Below are positions 25,450 to 33,147 of a stretch of DNA of 64,000 bases, in pieces. Position numbers and translations under genes: made by a program. The notes under the pieces were generated by a model. That model ran no database searches and was not told the DNA's origin. It saw only the letters and a program-made list of their open reading frames with translations. Within the stretch, counting starts at the first letter, position 1, and the number at the start of each line of letters is the position of its first letter. The stretch spans positions 83,478 to 147,477 of the forward strand of contig CAIUGM010000002.1 in assembly GCA_903898675.1 (NCBI GenBank). Direction: 5' to 3'. Source of the DNA: an uncultured Verrucomicrobiota bacterium (lineage in GTDB: Bacteria > Verrucomicrobiota > Verrucomicrobiia > Opitutales > Opitutaceae).

Positions 25450-26091
25450 ATGTCAGCCATCGACGAAGGCATTGTCCGCGAGTATTTCGAGCAGAACGGA
25501 TTTCTGGTCCGGCAGGTGCGCAAATACCAGGTGCAGGCGCGCCGGAAAACGGGGGACGAGGAGATCGACCTGGTGGTCTACAACCCGGCCTACGCCCGCA
25601 GTTCGCGCCGGCCCGATTTTTTCCTCTTCGCGAACGAATTGTCCTACATCCACCGGGCCATCGTGGTGGTCAAGGGCTGGCACACCGGCCGGTTCACGCC
25701 GAACATGCTCAAGAGCAGCCCGGAGATTTTCCGGTTCCTTGAGCAGAACGTGCTCAAGGAAGTCACGCGCTTCTTCCCGGTGGACGCCGACGAGCCGGGC
25801 AATGCCCCCGATGTGACCAAGATCCTCGTGCTGCCCAGCCTGCCCATTGCCGAGCCCTTCCGCTCCCAGAGCGTGGCCATGCTCAAGGAGCACGGGGTCG
25901 ACGGCATCATTTCCTTCCGTTCCATGCTGCTCGACATCATCGAGCGCGTGGAAATCAACAAGAGCTACGGCAAGTCCGACACGCTGCAGGTCATCCGCAT
26001 CCTCAAGAACTACGACCTGCTGAAGGACGCCCAGCTCGACCTGATGGCGGAGCGGTACTCCGCCCCGCGCAAGAAGCCGTCCGGATCATGA
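25450..26091 (+). CDS. Conserved hypothetical protein
   Basis: A 213-residue soluble protein with no signal peptide. An EIDLVVYNPAY stretch followed about 25 residues later by IVVVKGWH recalls the D...xxK core of PD-(D/E)XK nuclease folds, but the usual Glu is missing, so this is only a hint. The C-terminal half is helical (MLLDIIERVEINKSYGKSDTLQ...). It overlaps lpxA by 4 nt (ATGA), so is translationally coupled with lipid A synthesis. I do not recognise the family; it may be a lineage-specific conserved gene. Confidence 0.7.
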   Translation: MSAIDEGIVREYFEQNGFLVRQVRKYQVQARRKTGDEEIDLVVYNPAYARSSRRPDFFLFANELSYIHRAIVVVKGWHTGRFTPNMLKSSPEIFRFLEQNVLKEVTRFFPVDADEPGNAPDVTKILVLPSLPIAEPFRSQSVAMLKEHGVDGIISFRSMLLDIIERVEINKSYGKSDTLQVIRILKNYDLLKDAQLDLMAERYSAPRKKPSGS

Positions 26092-26852
26092 GCATCCATC
26101 CGACCGCGATTGTGGAAGACGGCGTCCAGCTGGGCGCGGGTTGCGTCATCCACGCCTACGCCATCGTGAAAAAGCACTCGGTCCTCGCGGACGGGGTGGT
26201 GGTTCACCCGTTCGCCGTGATCGGCGGGGACCCGCAGTACCTCAAGTTCGATCCCGCCACGGTTTCGGGCGTGCGCCTCGGTCCGGGCACCATCGTGCGC
26301 GAGCATGTCACCATCAGCCGCTCCATTCATCCGGGCCAGGCCACCACGGTCGGCGCCGGCTGCTTCCTGATGGCCAATGTCCACGTGGGCCACGACAGCC
26401 TGGTGGCCGACGACGTGGTGCTGGCGAACAACGTGATGCTCGCGGGCCACGTCACCGTGGGCGCGCACACCTTCCTCGGCGGCGGCGCGGGTTTCCACCA
26501 GTTTTGCCGCATCGGCGAGGGCTCCATTGTCAGCGGGCTGTCCCGGATTGCGCAGGACATTCCACCGTTCGCGATGGCGGCGGAACGCAACGAGGTCATC
26601 GGGCTCAACCTGATCGGCCTCAAGCGCCGCGGGGTTAGCCGCGCGGCGATCGCCGAGATCAAGGATGCGTTCCGAGTCGTTTACTTCAGCCCGGGCAACA
26701 TTCGCGAGATCGCCGGTCAGGCGCTGGCGGGCGGGCGTTTCCAGACGCCCGAGGCGCGGCAGTTCCTGGCGTTTTTCAGCGAAGGCAAGCGGGGCTTCGC
26801 CCGCGCGCGCCGCGAGGAACTGGCCGGGGAGGGTGAAGGCGATGGCGGGTAA
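26088..26852 (+). CDS. lpxA: UDP-N-acetylglucosamine acyltransferase
   Basis: A 254-residue left-handed beta-helix acyltransferase, the first step of lipid A synthesis. It opens IHPTAIVEDGVQLGAGC, carries FAVIGGDPQYLKF, the catalytic His region VHVGHDSLVADDVVLANNV, LAGHVTVGAHTFLGGGAGFHQFCRIG and PPFAMAAERNEVIGLNLIGLKRRG, a near-diagnostic LpxA string. The C-terminal helical region follows. It shares 4 nt with the gene before and 11 nt with pdxA after. The presence of lpxA indicates an LPS-bearing outer membrane. Confidence 0.96.
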   Translation: MSIHPTAIVEDGVQLGAGCVIHAYAIVKKHSVLADGVVVHPFAVIGGDPQYLKFDPATVSGVRLGPGTIVREHVTISRSIHPGQATTVGAGCFLMANVHVGHDSLVADDVVLANNVMLAGHVTVGAHTFLGGGAGFHQFCRIGEGSIVSGLSRIAQDIPPFAMAAERNEVIGLNLIGLKRRGVSRAAIAEIKDAFRVVYFSPGNIREIAGQALAGGRFQTPEARQFLAFFSEGKRGFARARREELAGEGEGDGG

Positions 26853-27765
26853 GCTGGCATTCACCTGCGGGGATCCGGCCGGGGTCGGTCCCGAAATCAT
26901 TGCGGCGTGGCTGGCGGCCCACCCGGTGGAAGCCGGCGCGGTCGCGGTCATCGGTCCCGCCGCCTGGCTCGGCTCGCTCGTGACGGATGCGGCAAAAATC
27001 CCGGTGGGACTGGAGGAATATTCCGCGATCCCCGGGGAGCCGACCGGGGAGGGTGCGTTGGTGGCCTGGGCCGCGATGGAGCGGGCGGCGACCGGCTGCC
27101 AGCAGGGGGAATTTTCCGGCGTGGTCACCGGCCCGGTCAGCAAGGGTGCGCTGGCCCGGATCGGCTACGCGTTTCCCGGGCAGACGGAATTTTTCGCGGC
27201 CCGCTGGGGCGGCGACCCGGTCATGGCCTTTTGCGGCGGAAAACTGCGCGTGGTGCTGGCGACCTGGCACGTCCCGCTCCACCAGGTGGCGCGGGCCCTC
27301 GGGCCTCATTTGCTCCGGCGCACCGTGGCCGCGGCCGACCTGCTGGCGCGATCGGAGGGCATCGCCGCGCCCCGCATCGGGGTGTGCGGACTCAACCCGC
27401 ATGCGGGCGAGGACGGCCTGCTGGGTTACGAGGAAAAGGACCTGCTGGATCCCGTGCTCCGGGAGCTCCAAAAGGAATTTCCCGGGCTCTCGCTCTGCCA
27501 GCCGGGCGACACGCTCTTTGCGCGGGCCCTCGCCGGCGAGTTCGACGTCGTGGTGGCGCTGTACCATGACCAGGGCCTGGCCCCCTTGAAGGTGATCGAT
27601 TTCGACGTGGCAGTGAACGTGACACTCGGCCTCCCGTTCGTCCGGACCAGTCCCGACCACGGGACCGCGTTTGCCCTGGCCGGGAAGGGGCGGGCGAGGG
27701 CGCGCAGCTTCACCAACGCGGTCACAGTCGCACGACGCTTGATAAATTCACGGACCGGCCATTAA
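26842..27765 (+). CDS. pdxA: 4-hydroxythreonine-4-phosphate dehydrogenase
   Basis: A 307-residue PdxA of the deoxyxylulose-5-phosphate-independent... pyridoxal pathway branch that uses 4-hydroxythreonine-4-phosphate and NAD. Signatures: FTCGDPAGVGPEI at the start, VTGPVSKGAL, FPGQTEFFAA, the metal ligand HVPLHQVA, GLNPHAGEDGLLGYEE, LYHDQGLAPLKVI and TSPDHGTAF. The start ATG 26842 is chosen by the GDPAGVGPE homology; it overlaps the lpxA end. The length is slightly under the 325-330 typical of E. coli PdxA. Substrate specificity within the PdxA family (some use other hydroxy acids) cannot be excluded. Confidence 0.93.
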   Translation: MAGKLAFTCGDPAGVGPEIIAAWLAAHPVEAGAVAVIGPAAWLGSLVTDAAKIPVGLEEYSAIPGEPTGEGALVAWAAMERAATGCQQGEFSGVVTGPVSKGALARIGYAFPGQTEFFAARWGGDPVMAFCGGKLRVVLATWHVPLHQVARALGPHLLRRTVAAADLLARSEGIAAPRIGVCGLNPHAGEDGLLGYEEKDLLDPVLRELQKEFPGLSLCQPGDTLFARALAGEFDVVVALYHDQGLAPLKVIDFDVAVNVTLGLPFVRTSPDHGTAFALAGKGRARARSFTNAVTVARRLINSRTGH

Positions 27766-27774
27766 TTGCCTGCT

Positions 27775-28155
27775 GTGTCCGTCTCCCCTCCATCCATCAG
27801 CCTGCCCGAGGGTGTGCGCGAAGGTAACGAAAACCTCGTCCAGCTCACCGCCGAGGCGGGCACCAAGGTCGCCGCGCTCATCGCGCGCGAGCAGCAGGGC
27901 GATCTCCTACGCATTGCGATCACGGGGGGCGGCTGCAACGGCCTGAGTTACAAGCTCAAGTTCGTGCCCGAGGCCCGCAAGGGTGACATTCTGGTCCGCA
28001 CCGCCGGCGTGCCGGTCGTGGTCGACCCCAAAACCGCCCTCTACCTCAAGGGAACCAAGCTGGACTACTCGGCCAAGATGGTCGCCGGTGGCTTCAAGTT
28101 TTCAAATCCCAACGCCAAGGCGAGCTGTTCGTGCGGCGAGAGCTTCAGCGTCTGA
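27775..28155 (+). CDS. Iron-sulfur cluster carrier, IscA/ErpA/SufA type
   Basis: A 126-residue A-type Fe-S carrier. It has the conserved ITGGGCNGLSYKLKF start of the core and the C-terminal CSCGESF, giving the three cluster cysteines (C, C, C) expected. VDPKTALYLKGTKLDYS is the family's middle signature. I take GTG 27775 as the start; TTG 27766 directly after the pdxA stop is an alternative. It hands clusters to apo-proteins; the SUF assembly genes are about 24 kb away at 51-55 kb. In line with pdxA and possibly cotranscribed. Confidence 0.92.
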   Translation: MSVSPPSISLPEGVREGNENLVQLTAEAGTKVAALIAREQQGDLLRIAITGGGCNGLSYKLKFVPEARKGDILVRTAGVPVVVDPKTALYLKGTKLDYSAKMVAGGFKFSNPNAKASCSCGESFSV

Positions 28156-28249
28156 AACGGCTGATTTCCCTCTAAATAGGTGTTGTCTTCACCCGGGTAA
28201 GACGCAAAAAACTCCTCCACTGACCTCTCCTGCAATCCTTCCTTACTGA

Positions 28250-28894
28250 ATGGCACTTCCTTCCTCTTCGCCCGGCGGCCGCACTCCCTACAATCGCGAT
28301 AATCGTCGCAACAATGATCCGTTTGCCGCCATCCGCCGGAACATGCGGATCAAGTCGCCCCAGGTCCGCGTCATCAGTCCCGAAGGCCGCCAGTTGGGGG
28401 TCATGGACACCCCGAAGGCCATCGCGCTTGCGCTGCAGTTCAACCTCGACCTCGTCGAGGTCGCCGCGGCCGCGACCCCGCCCGTCTGCCGCATCATGGA
28501 TTTTGGCAAGTACGTCTACGAGGAGCAGAAGAAGACCTCGCACGTGAAGTCGACGGCGAGCAAGATCAAGGAGATCGAGTTCACCGTCCGCATCGAGAAG
28601 GGTGATTTCAACACCAAGGTGCGCCATGCCGAGGAGTTCCTCGACCACGGCAACAAGGTGAAGCTCCGCCTCAAGTTCCGCGGCCGCGAAATGGCCCACA
28701 CCGAGATGGGTTTCGAGGTGATGCAGCGCGCGCTGACGGACCTCGACGGCATGGGCCATCCGGATTCGCCGCCCAAGCTGACGGGCAAGCAGATCAACGT
28801 CATGCTCTCGCCGCTGCCGGTCAACAAGCGCAAGCCGAAGTTTCACGTCCGCGAAACGGCCCCGGCCCAGCCGCCGCCGCCCGAGGCGACCTGA
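28250..28894 (+). CDS. infC: Translation initiation factor IF-3
   Basis: A 214-residue IF-3. N domain: RRNMRIKSPQVRVISPEGRQLGVM, ALALQFNLDLVEVA; then PPVCRIMDFGKYVYEEQKK and the linker helix; C domain: KEIEFTVRIEKGDFNTKVRHAEEFLDHGNKVK, GREMAHTEMG. It has an extra N-terminal 25 residues (S, G, R, N-rich) and a Pro-rich tail. The 94-nt leader 28156-28249 is pyrimidine-rich without a clear SD. The usual rpmI-rplT partners are absent downstream; a cell-wall amidase follows instead. Confidence 0.96.
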   Translation: MALPSSSPGGRTPYNRDNRRNNDPFAAIRRNMRIKSPQVRVISPEGRQLGVMDTPKAIALALQFNLDLVEVAAAATPPVCRIMDFGKYVYEEQKKTSHVKSTASKIKEIEFTVRIEKGDFNTKVRHAEEFLDHGNKVKLRLKFRGREMAHTEMGFEVMQRALTDLDGMGHPDSPPKLTGKQINVMLSPLPVNKRKPKFHVRETAPAQPPPPEAT

Positions 28895-28908
28895 ACGGGG
28901 CCGATGCC

Positions 28909-30069
28909 ATGGCGCGGCCCTTTGCACGCGGCCTGATTGCGGCCGCTGCCGTCTGGCTCACCGGCTGCGTTTCCGCCCAGCCACCCGCGGCCGCCGTCCG
29001 GCCCGAGGCCGTCCCTCCTGTGTCCGCTGCGCCCGCCGCCCCGGCCCGGGTGGCGCCCACCCGCCCCGCGCCCGCCCGTCCGCCCCAGCTCTGGGCGTTC
29101 ACCCGGCTGCGCGGCACCGATTATGTCAGCGTCCGCGAGGTCGCGGCGCGGTTCAACCTCAAGGCCGCCTGGACGAAGCCGGAAACCATCATGACGCTCA
29201 GCGACAGCCGGGGCGTCCGCTTCACGTTCGAGGCCAACCAGCGGGATTTTTATTTTGACGGCCTGCGGGTCCTGCTGGGCGAGGGCGTGCTCAATGACCG
29301 GGACAGTCTCTGGGTCAGCAAGCTCGACGTGATCAAGCTCGTCGCGCCCCTCTTCAGCCCGGCCGACCACCTGGCGTTCCTGCCCGTCACGGCGCCCCGG
29401 ACAATCGTACTCGATCCCGGCCACGGCGGGAGTGATCCCGGCAAGGAGAACAAGCTGCTCGGGGTGAATGAAAAGACTCTCACCCTCGATGTCGCCCTGC
29501 GCGTGAGGAAGATCCTGGAGGCCCGCGGTTGGCGGGTACTGATGACGCGCAGCGACGACCGCGAGCTTTCGCCAATCAAGAAAAAGGACCTGCAGATGCG
29601 CGACGATTACGCCAACAGCAATCAGGCTGACCTTTACCTGAGCATTCATTTCAACTCGGTCGAAAAGGACTCGGAGCGGGTCACGGGGGTCGAGACCTAC
29701 ACCATGACGCCGCAGTTCATGCTTTCCGCGGCGAACCTGGAGAAGGATAAGTTGACCGATACGGCGTTCCCGGGAAACAAGCTCGATTACGCCAATCTGC
29801 TTTTTGGTGAGCAGATTCACCGCGCGATGTTGGGTGGGCTCAAGACGCCCGATCGCGGCTTCAAGCGTGGGCGCCTCGCCGTGTTGCAATTCCTCGATTG
29901 CCCCGGCGCCCTCGTCGAGTGCGGCTATCTGTCCAGCATCGTCGAGGCCCGCCGCATCGCCACCGCGGAGTTCCGGCAGAAGATCGCCGAGGCGATCGCC
30001 AGCGGCGTGCAAGGTTATGCCGAGACACTGGCGGCGTTGCGGGCCACACCCGGGTCCGCGGCGAAATAA
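28909..30069 (+). CDS. N-acetylmuramoyl-L-alanine amidase lipoprotein
   Basis: A 386-residue lipoprotein (lipobox LTGC, Cys 20) with a Pro/Ala-rich linker of about 40 residues, an N-terminal region of about 90 residues like copper-amine-oxidase-N or AMIN-type accessory domains (YVSVREVAARFNL), and a C-terminal Amidase_3 domain. Zinc ligands: LDPGHGGSDPG (His), the Glu in VNEKTLTLDVALRV, and LYLSIHFNS (His); the catalytic Glu is in LVECGYLSS. It cleaves the bond between MurNAc and L-Ala in peptidoglycan, probably at cell division. Starts 14 nt after infC. Confidence 0.93.
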   Translation: MARPFARGLIAAAAVWLTGCVSAQPPAAAVRPEAVPPVSAAPAAPARVAPTRPAPARPPQLWAFTRLRGTDYVSVREVAARFNLKAAWTKPETIMTLSDSRGVRFTFEANQRDFYFDGLRVLLGEGVLNDRDSLWVSKLDVIKLVAPLFSPADHLAFLPVTAPRTIVLDPGHGGSDPGKENKLLGVNEKTLTLDVALRVRKILEARGWRVLMTRSDDRELSPIKKKDLQMRDDYANSNQADLYLSIHFNSVEKDSERVTGVETYTMTPQFMLSAANLEKDKLTDTAFPGNKLDYANLLFGEQIHRAMLGGLKTPDRGFKRGRLAVLQFLDCPGALVECGYLSSIVEARRIATAEFRQKIAEAIASGVQGYAETLAALRATPGSAAK

Positions 30070-30077
30070 TTCTAATC

Positions 30078-31166
30078 ATGAAGATCAATCAAATCGTCCG
30101 CGGCTTTCTTCCTTTCATTGTCCTGCTGGGCGCGGTCAGCGTCCGGGCCTGGGACTACACGGGTCATCGCATCGTCAACCAGCTGGCCCTGGCCGCCCTG
30201 CCGGCGGATTTCCCGGCCTTTGTCCATGAACCGGCCGCGGAGGAACGCATTGCCTTTCTCGCCGGTGAACCCGACCGCTGGCGCAACGTGCCTGACCTGA
30301 TCATGCGCCAGTCGGGCGGCAGCTGGGCCGATCATTATTGGGACATGGAGCAGGTGCCGAATGCGGGGCTCGATTTTGCCACCGTATCGTCCTTCCGCTA
30401 CGATTTCATCGTCGCCTTCGCCGCCGGCCGCGCCGCACATGCGGATAAGTTTCCGGCGATCGATCCGGCCAAGAACTCCGATCACACGCGCGAATGGCCG
30501 GGCTTCCTGCCTTGGGCGGCCACCGAATATTACACCCGGCTCCGCTCCGCCTTCATGTATCTCAAGGTATTCGAGGAACTCGGCACGCCCGAGGAAATCG
30601 CCAATGCCCGGGCGGACGCCATCTACGTCATGGGCGTGATGGGCCACTACGTGGGCGACGGCGCCCAGCCCTTGCACACGACGATTCACCATGACGGCTG
30701 GGTGGGGGCGAACCCCGGCGGCTACACCACGACGCCCGGCATCCACTCCTGGGTCGACGGCGGCATCATCGGGAAGGCGCACATCACCACGGCCTCGATC
30801 GCGGCGCGGGTTGTCCCGGCCCAGCCGATTTCACTGGCGGCCCGCCCGGATGGCCGCGAACCCGTTTTTGTGGCGCTGACCGACTACCTCATTGGCCAGA
30901 ACAAGCTGGTCGAGCCGCTCTATCAGCTCGAGAAAGCGGGCAAGCTCGGCAACGACAAGGTCACCGTGGGGGCGGACGGCAAGAACGTCCGCGAGAGCCG
31001 GCCCATGACCGCCGAGGCGCGCAGTTTCGTCGAGGACCAGTTGCTGAAAGGCGGGGAAATGCTGGCCTCGATCTGGGTCACGGCCTGGCGCAACGCCGGA
31101 CCTGACACCTACCTGCGGGCCCAGTTGTTGAAGCGGCAGGCCGCCGCCGCGCCCGCGGCGAAGTAA
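30078..31166 (+). CDS. S1/P1 nuclease (phospholipase C-like fold) protein
   Basis: A 362-residue exported zinc-dependent nuclease/phosphatase-type protein. The signal peptide (residues 1-24, ending VRA) leaves a mature N-terminus WDYTGHRIV, where Trp1 and His6 are zinc ligands in the S1/P1 family. The second signature, MGHYVGDGAQPLHTTIHHDG, carries further His/Asp ligands. FPAIDPAKNSDHTREW and GIHSWVDGGII are other ligand regions. Likely degrades single-stranded DNA or RNA, or 3-prime nucleotides, outside the cytoplasm. It follows the amidase by 8 nt and both act in the envelope. Confidence 0.85.
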   Translation: MKINQIVRGFLPFIVLLGAVSVRAWDYTGHRIVNQLALAALPADFPAFVHEPAAEERIAFLAGEPDRWRNVPDLIMRQSGGSWADHYWDMEQVPNAGLDFATVSSFRYDFIVAFAAGRAAHADKFPAIDPAKNSDHTREWPGFLPWAATEYYTRLRSAFMYLKVFEELGTPEEIANARADAIYVMGVMGHYVGDGAQPLHTTIHHDGWVGANPGGYTTTPGIHSWVDGGIIGKAHITTASIAARVVPAQPISLAARPDGREPVFVALTDYLIGQNKLVEPLYQLEKAGKLGNDKVTVGADGKNVRESRPMTAEARSFVEDQLLKGGEMLASIWVTAWRNAGPDTYLRAQLLKRQAAAAPAAK

Positions 31167-31169
31167 GGG

Positions 31170-31592
31170 TCAGCGCTTCCAGGCGAGCACGATCGCGCCC
31201 GCGACAATCAGCAGGCCGCCGAGTCCGCTCCGCAGCGTGAGCGGCTCGCGCAGGAACAGCGCGGCAAAGAGCAGCACAAACACCACGCTGAGCTTGTCGA
31301 TCGGCGCGACCTGCGACGCCTGGCCAAGCTGCAGCGCCCGGAAATAGCAGAGCCACGACAGCCCGGTGGCGAGGCCCGAAAGGGCGAGGAACAGCCACGT
31401 GCGGCCGCCCAGCGTCGTGAGCTCAGCGGGCCGGGACGTCACGAGGGCGATCGCCCAGGCGAAGACGAGGATCACCGTGGTGCGGATCGCGGTGGCGAGA
31501 TTGGAATCCACGCCGGCGACACCGACCTTGGCGAGCACGGCGGTGAGCCCGGCAAAAAGCGCGGACAGGAGTGACCAGGTGAGCCAGTTCAT
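31170..31592 (-). CDS. EamA-domain half transporter
   Basis: A 140-residue membrane protein with five predicted helices that make a single EamA (DMT superfamily) repeat; full transporters have two. Motifs: ALFAGLTAVLAKVGVAGVDSNLATAIRT and APIDKLSVVFVLLFAALFLREPLT, which is the typical C-terminal DMT half with the LxEPL-like end. It presumably forms a dimer, as small DMT proteins do. The start ATG 31592 is 5 nt downstream of the CLC stop, so it may be a second gene of the fluoride-controlled transcript. Substrate unknown. Confidence 0.85.
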   Translation of the reverse strand: MNWLTWSLLSALFAGLTAVLAKVGVAGVDSNLATAIRTTVILVFAWAIALVTSRPAELTTLGGRTWLFLALSGLATGLSWLCYFRALQLGQASQVAPIDKLSVVFVLLFAALFLREPLTLRSGLGGLLIVAGAIVLAWKR

Positions 31593-31597
31593 CGGGA

Positions 31598-32887
31598 TTA
31601 GTTGGCCGCGGCGCCCACGGAATTCTTGGGCACACCCGGGCGCTGGGCGCTGTAGATGCCGGAGTGCCCGCTGAACAGGTAGGCGATAAAGCACGCCACC
31701 GCGAAATAGACGGTGTAGTGTCCGCCGAACAGCTCGATGCCCATCATGGTGCAGGCGAGGGGGGTGTTGGTCGCGCCTGCGAAGACGGCGATGAAGCCGA
31801 GGCCGGCGAACAAATCCACCGGCGCGCCGAGCGCGTGTCCGAGCACATGTCCGAGCGTGGCACCAATGAAGAACAGCGGCGTGACCTCGCCGCCCTTGAA
31901 TCCGCTGCCGAGCGTGACGGCGGTGAACAGCAGCTTCCACCACCAGCTCCACGGGGTCGCCCCGCCGGCGGTGAAGGCGGACAGGATGGTCGTGGCCCCG
32001 GGATCAGGCGAGGTCACGCCGATGCCAAGGTAGTCCCGCGTTGCCACCGCGTAGACGAGCCCGATGACGAGGAGGCCGCCCACAAGCGGACGAAAGGGCG
32101 CGTAGGGAATGAACCGGGTGAATTGTCTCTTAACCGCGTGGGTGAGCTCGGCGAAAAACTGGCTCACCAGCCCGAACACGATCGCGGCGAGTACGACTTT
32201 GGCCAGCAGCGCGCCGTCGAAGAAACGGGCCGCTCCGGCGGATTCATCGAAACCGATGTGATAGATCGCGTGGTGGATGCCCCAAGCCGAGCACGTCAGG
32301 TCGCCGACGACGCTGGCGACCAGCACCGGGATCAAGGCGTCGTATTGCATCCGGCCGACCACGAGCACCTCCATCGCAAAGAGGGCGCCGGTCAGCGGCG
32401 TGCCAAACACGGAGCCGAAACCGGCGGCGATACCAGCCATCAGCAGCACCCGCCGGTTTTCCGGCGCGATCCGGCACAGGCGGGCGTAGACGCTGGCCAG
32501 GCTGCCGCCCATCTGCACGGCCGTGCCCTCGCGTCCCGCAGATCCGCCGCAGAGGTGGGTCAGCAACGTGCCCACTAGCACCAGCGGCGCCATGCGGCCC
32601 GGCACCCCGCCGCCCGGCTGGTGGATTTCCTCCATGATGAGATTGTTCCCGGCCTCGGCCTCCCGGCCGAAAACGTGATACAGCCAGCCGACCGCCACGC
32701 CGGCGACCGGCAGCAGGAACAACAGCCAGCCGTGTTCCCAGCGCAGCCGGGTCACCGCTTCCAGCGCCCAGAGAAAACCGGCGCTGGCCGTGCCGGAAAG
32801 AACCGCCACCGGCAGCACGAGGCCTGTCCAGACGAGCAGATGCCGGAGGTTGGCGAGATGACCCGGCAGGTGAAACAAACGGTTCAT
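31598..32887 (-). CDS. CLC-family anion transporter, probable fluoride/proton antiporter (CLC-F clade)
   Basis: A 429-residue CLC protein with about 10-12 helices. The start ATG 32887 (MNRLFHLPG) follows GGGAGG. Diagnostic points: GGSAGREGTAVQMG, where GREGT replaces the GKEGP of chloride CLCs, GNNLIMEEIH in place of GSGIP, FGTPLTGALFAMEV, and GSGFKGGEVTPLFFIGATLG. Those changes are what I know of the fluoride-exporting CLC-F branch. A fluoride riboswitch upstream supports fluoride efflux. The EamA half transporter follows at once. Confidence 0.9.
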   Translation of the reverse strand: MNRLFHLPGHLANLRHLLVWTGLVLPVAVLSGTASAGFLWALEAVTRLRWEHGWLLFLLPVAGVAVGWLYHVFGREAEAGNNLIMEEIHQPGGGVPGRMAPLVLVGTLLTHLCGGSAGREGTAVQMGGSLASVYARLCRIAPENRRVLLMAGIAAGFGSVFGTPLTGALFAMEVLVVGRMQYDALIPVLVASVVGDLTCSAWGIHHAIYHIGFDESAGAARFFDGALLAKVVLAAIVFGLVSQFFAELTHAVKRQFTRFIPYAPFRPLVGGLLVIGLVYAVATRDYLGIGVTSPDPGATTILSAFTAGGATPWSWWWKLLFTAVTLGSGFKGGEVTPLFFIGATLGHVLGHALGAPVDLFAGLGFIAVFAGATNTPLACTMMGIELFGGHYTVYFAVACFIAYLFSGHSGIYSAQRPGVPKNSVGAAAN

Positions 32888-32944
32888 GCGCGGGCATCCT
32901 CCCGCAGCGGATTCCAAGCGATTGACGATAAGTAAGCTGACATG

Positions 32945-33031
32945 CCTGTTAGGGATTGAGTTTAACAGGAGTCATCAGCCTGCGAGGTGCAGGCGGTTTA
33001 CCCTTGCGGGAGGGCGGAATCCATCGCCGGA
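32945..33031 (-). ncRNA. Fluoride riboswitch (crcB motif) with downstream hairpin
   Basis: Read on the minus strand, 33031 to about 32965 gives GGCGATGGATTCCGCC, then a small hairpin, AAACCGCC, stem GCCTGC/GCAGGC (32989-32994 with 32978-32983), and GGCTGATGACTCCT. This order matches the fluoride-riboswitch consensus, including the pseudoknot between GGATTC and GACTCC at five of six pairs. A 7-bp hairpin CCTGTTA/TAACAGG (32963-32969 with 32945-32951) overlaps the aptamer's 3-prime strand and is a candidate expression platform; no U tract follows. It lies 58 nt upstream of the CLC-F start. Confidence 0.88.
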
Positions 33032-33147
33032 GGCAGCTAAGGGGGTCGCTCCCGGCTTGGCAAGCGCGGCCTGTCGGCGCCGCGCGAAACGGTGCTCGAA
33101 AAGCCGGTGCACTCCGGGCAGCTTCAGCCCGCGTGATTCTTCACCCG

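Noticed and set aside
25450..26091. Restriction endonuclease
   Set aside because: Only a weak D...K hint without the conserved Glu, and no methyltransferase partner.
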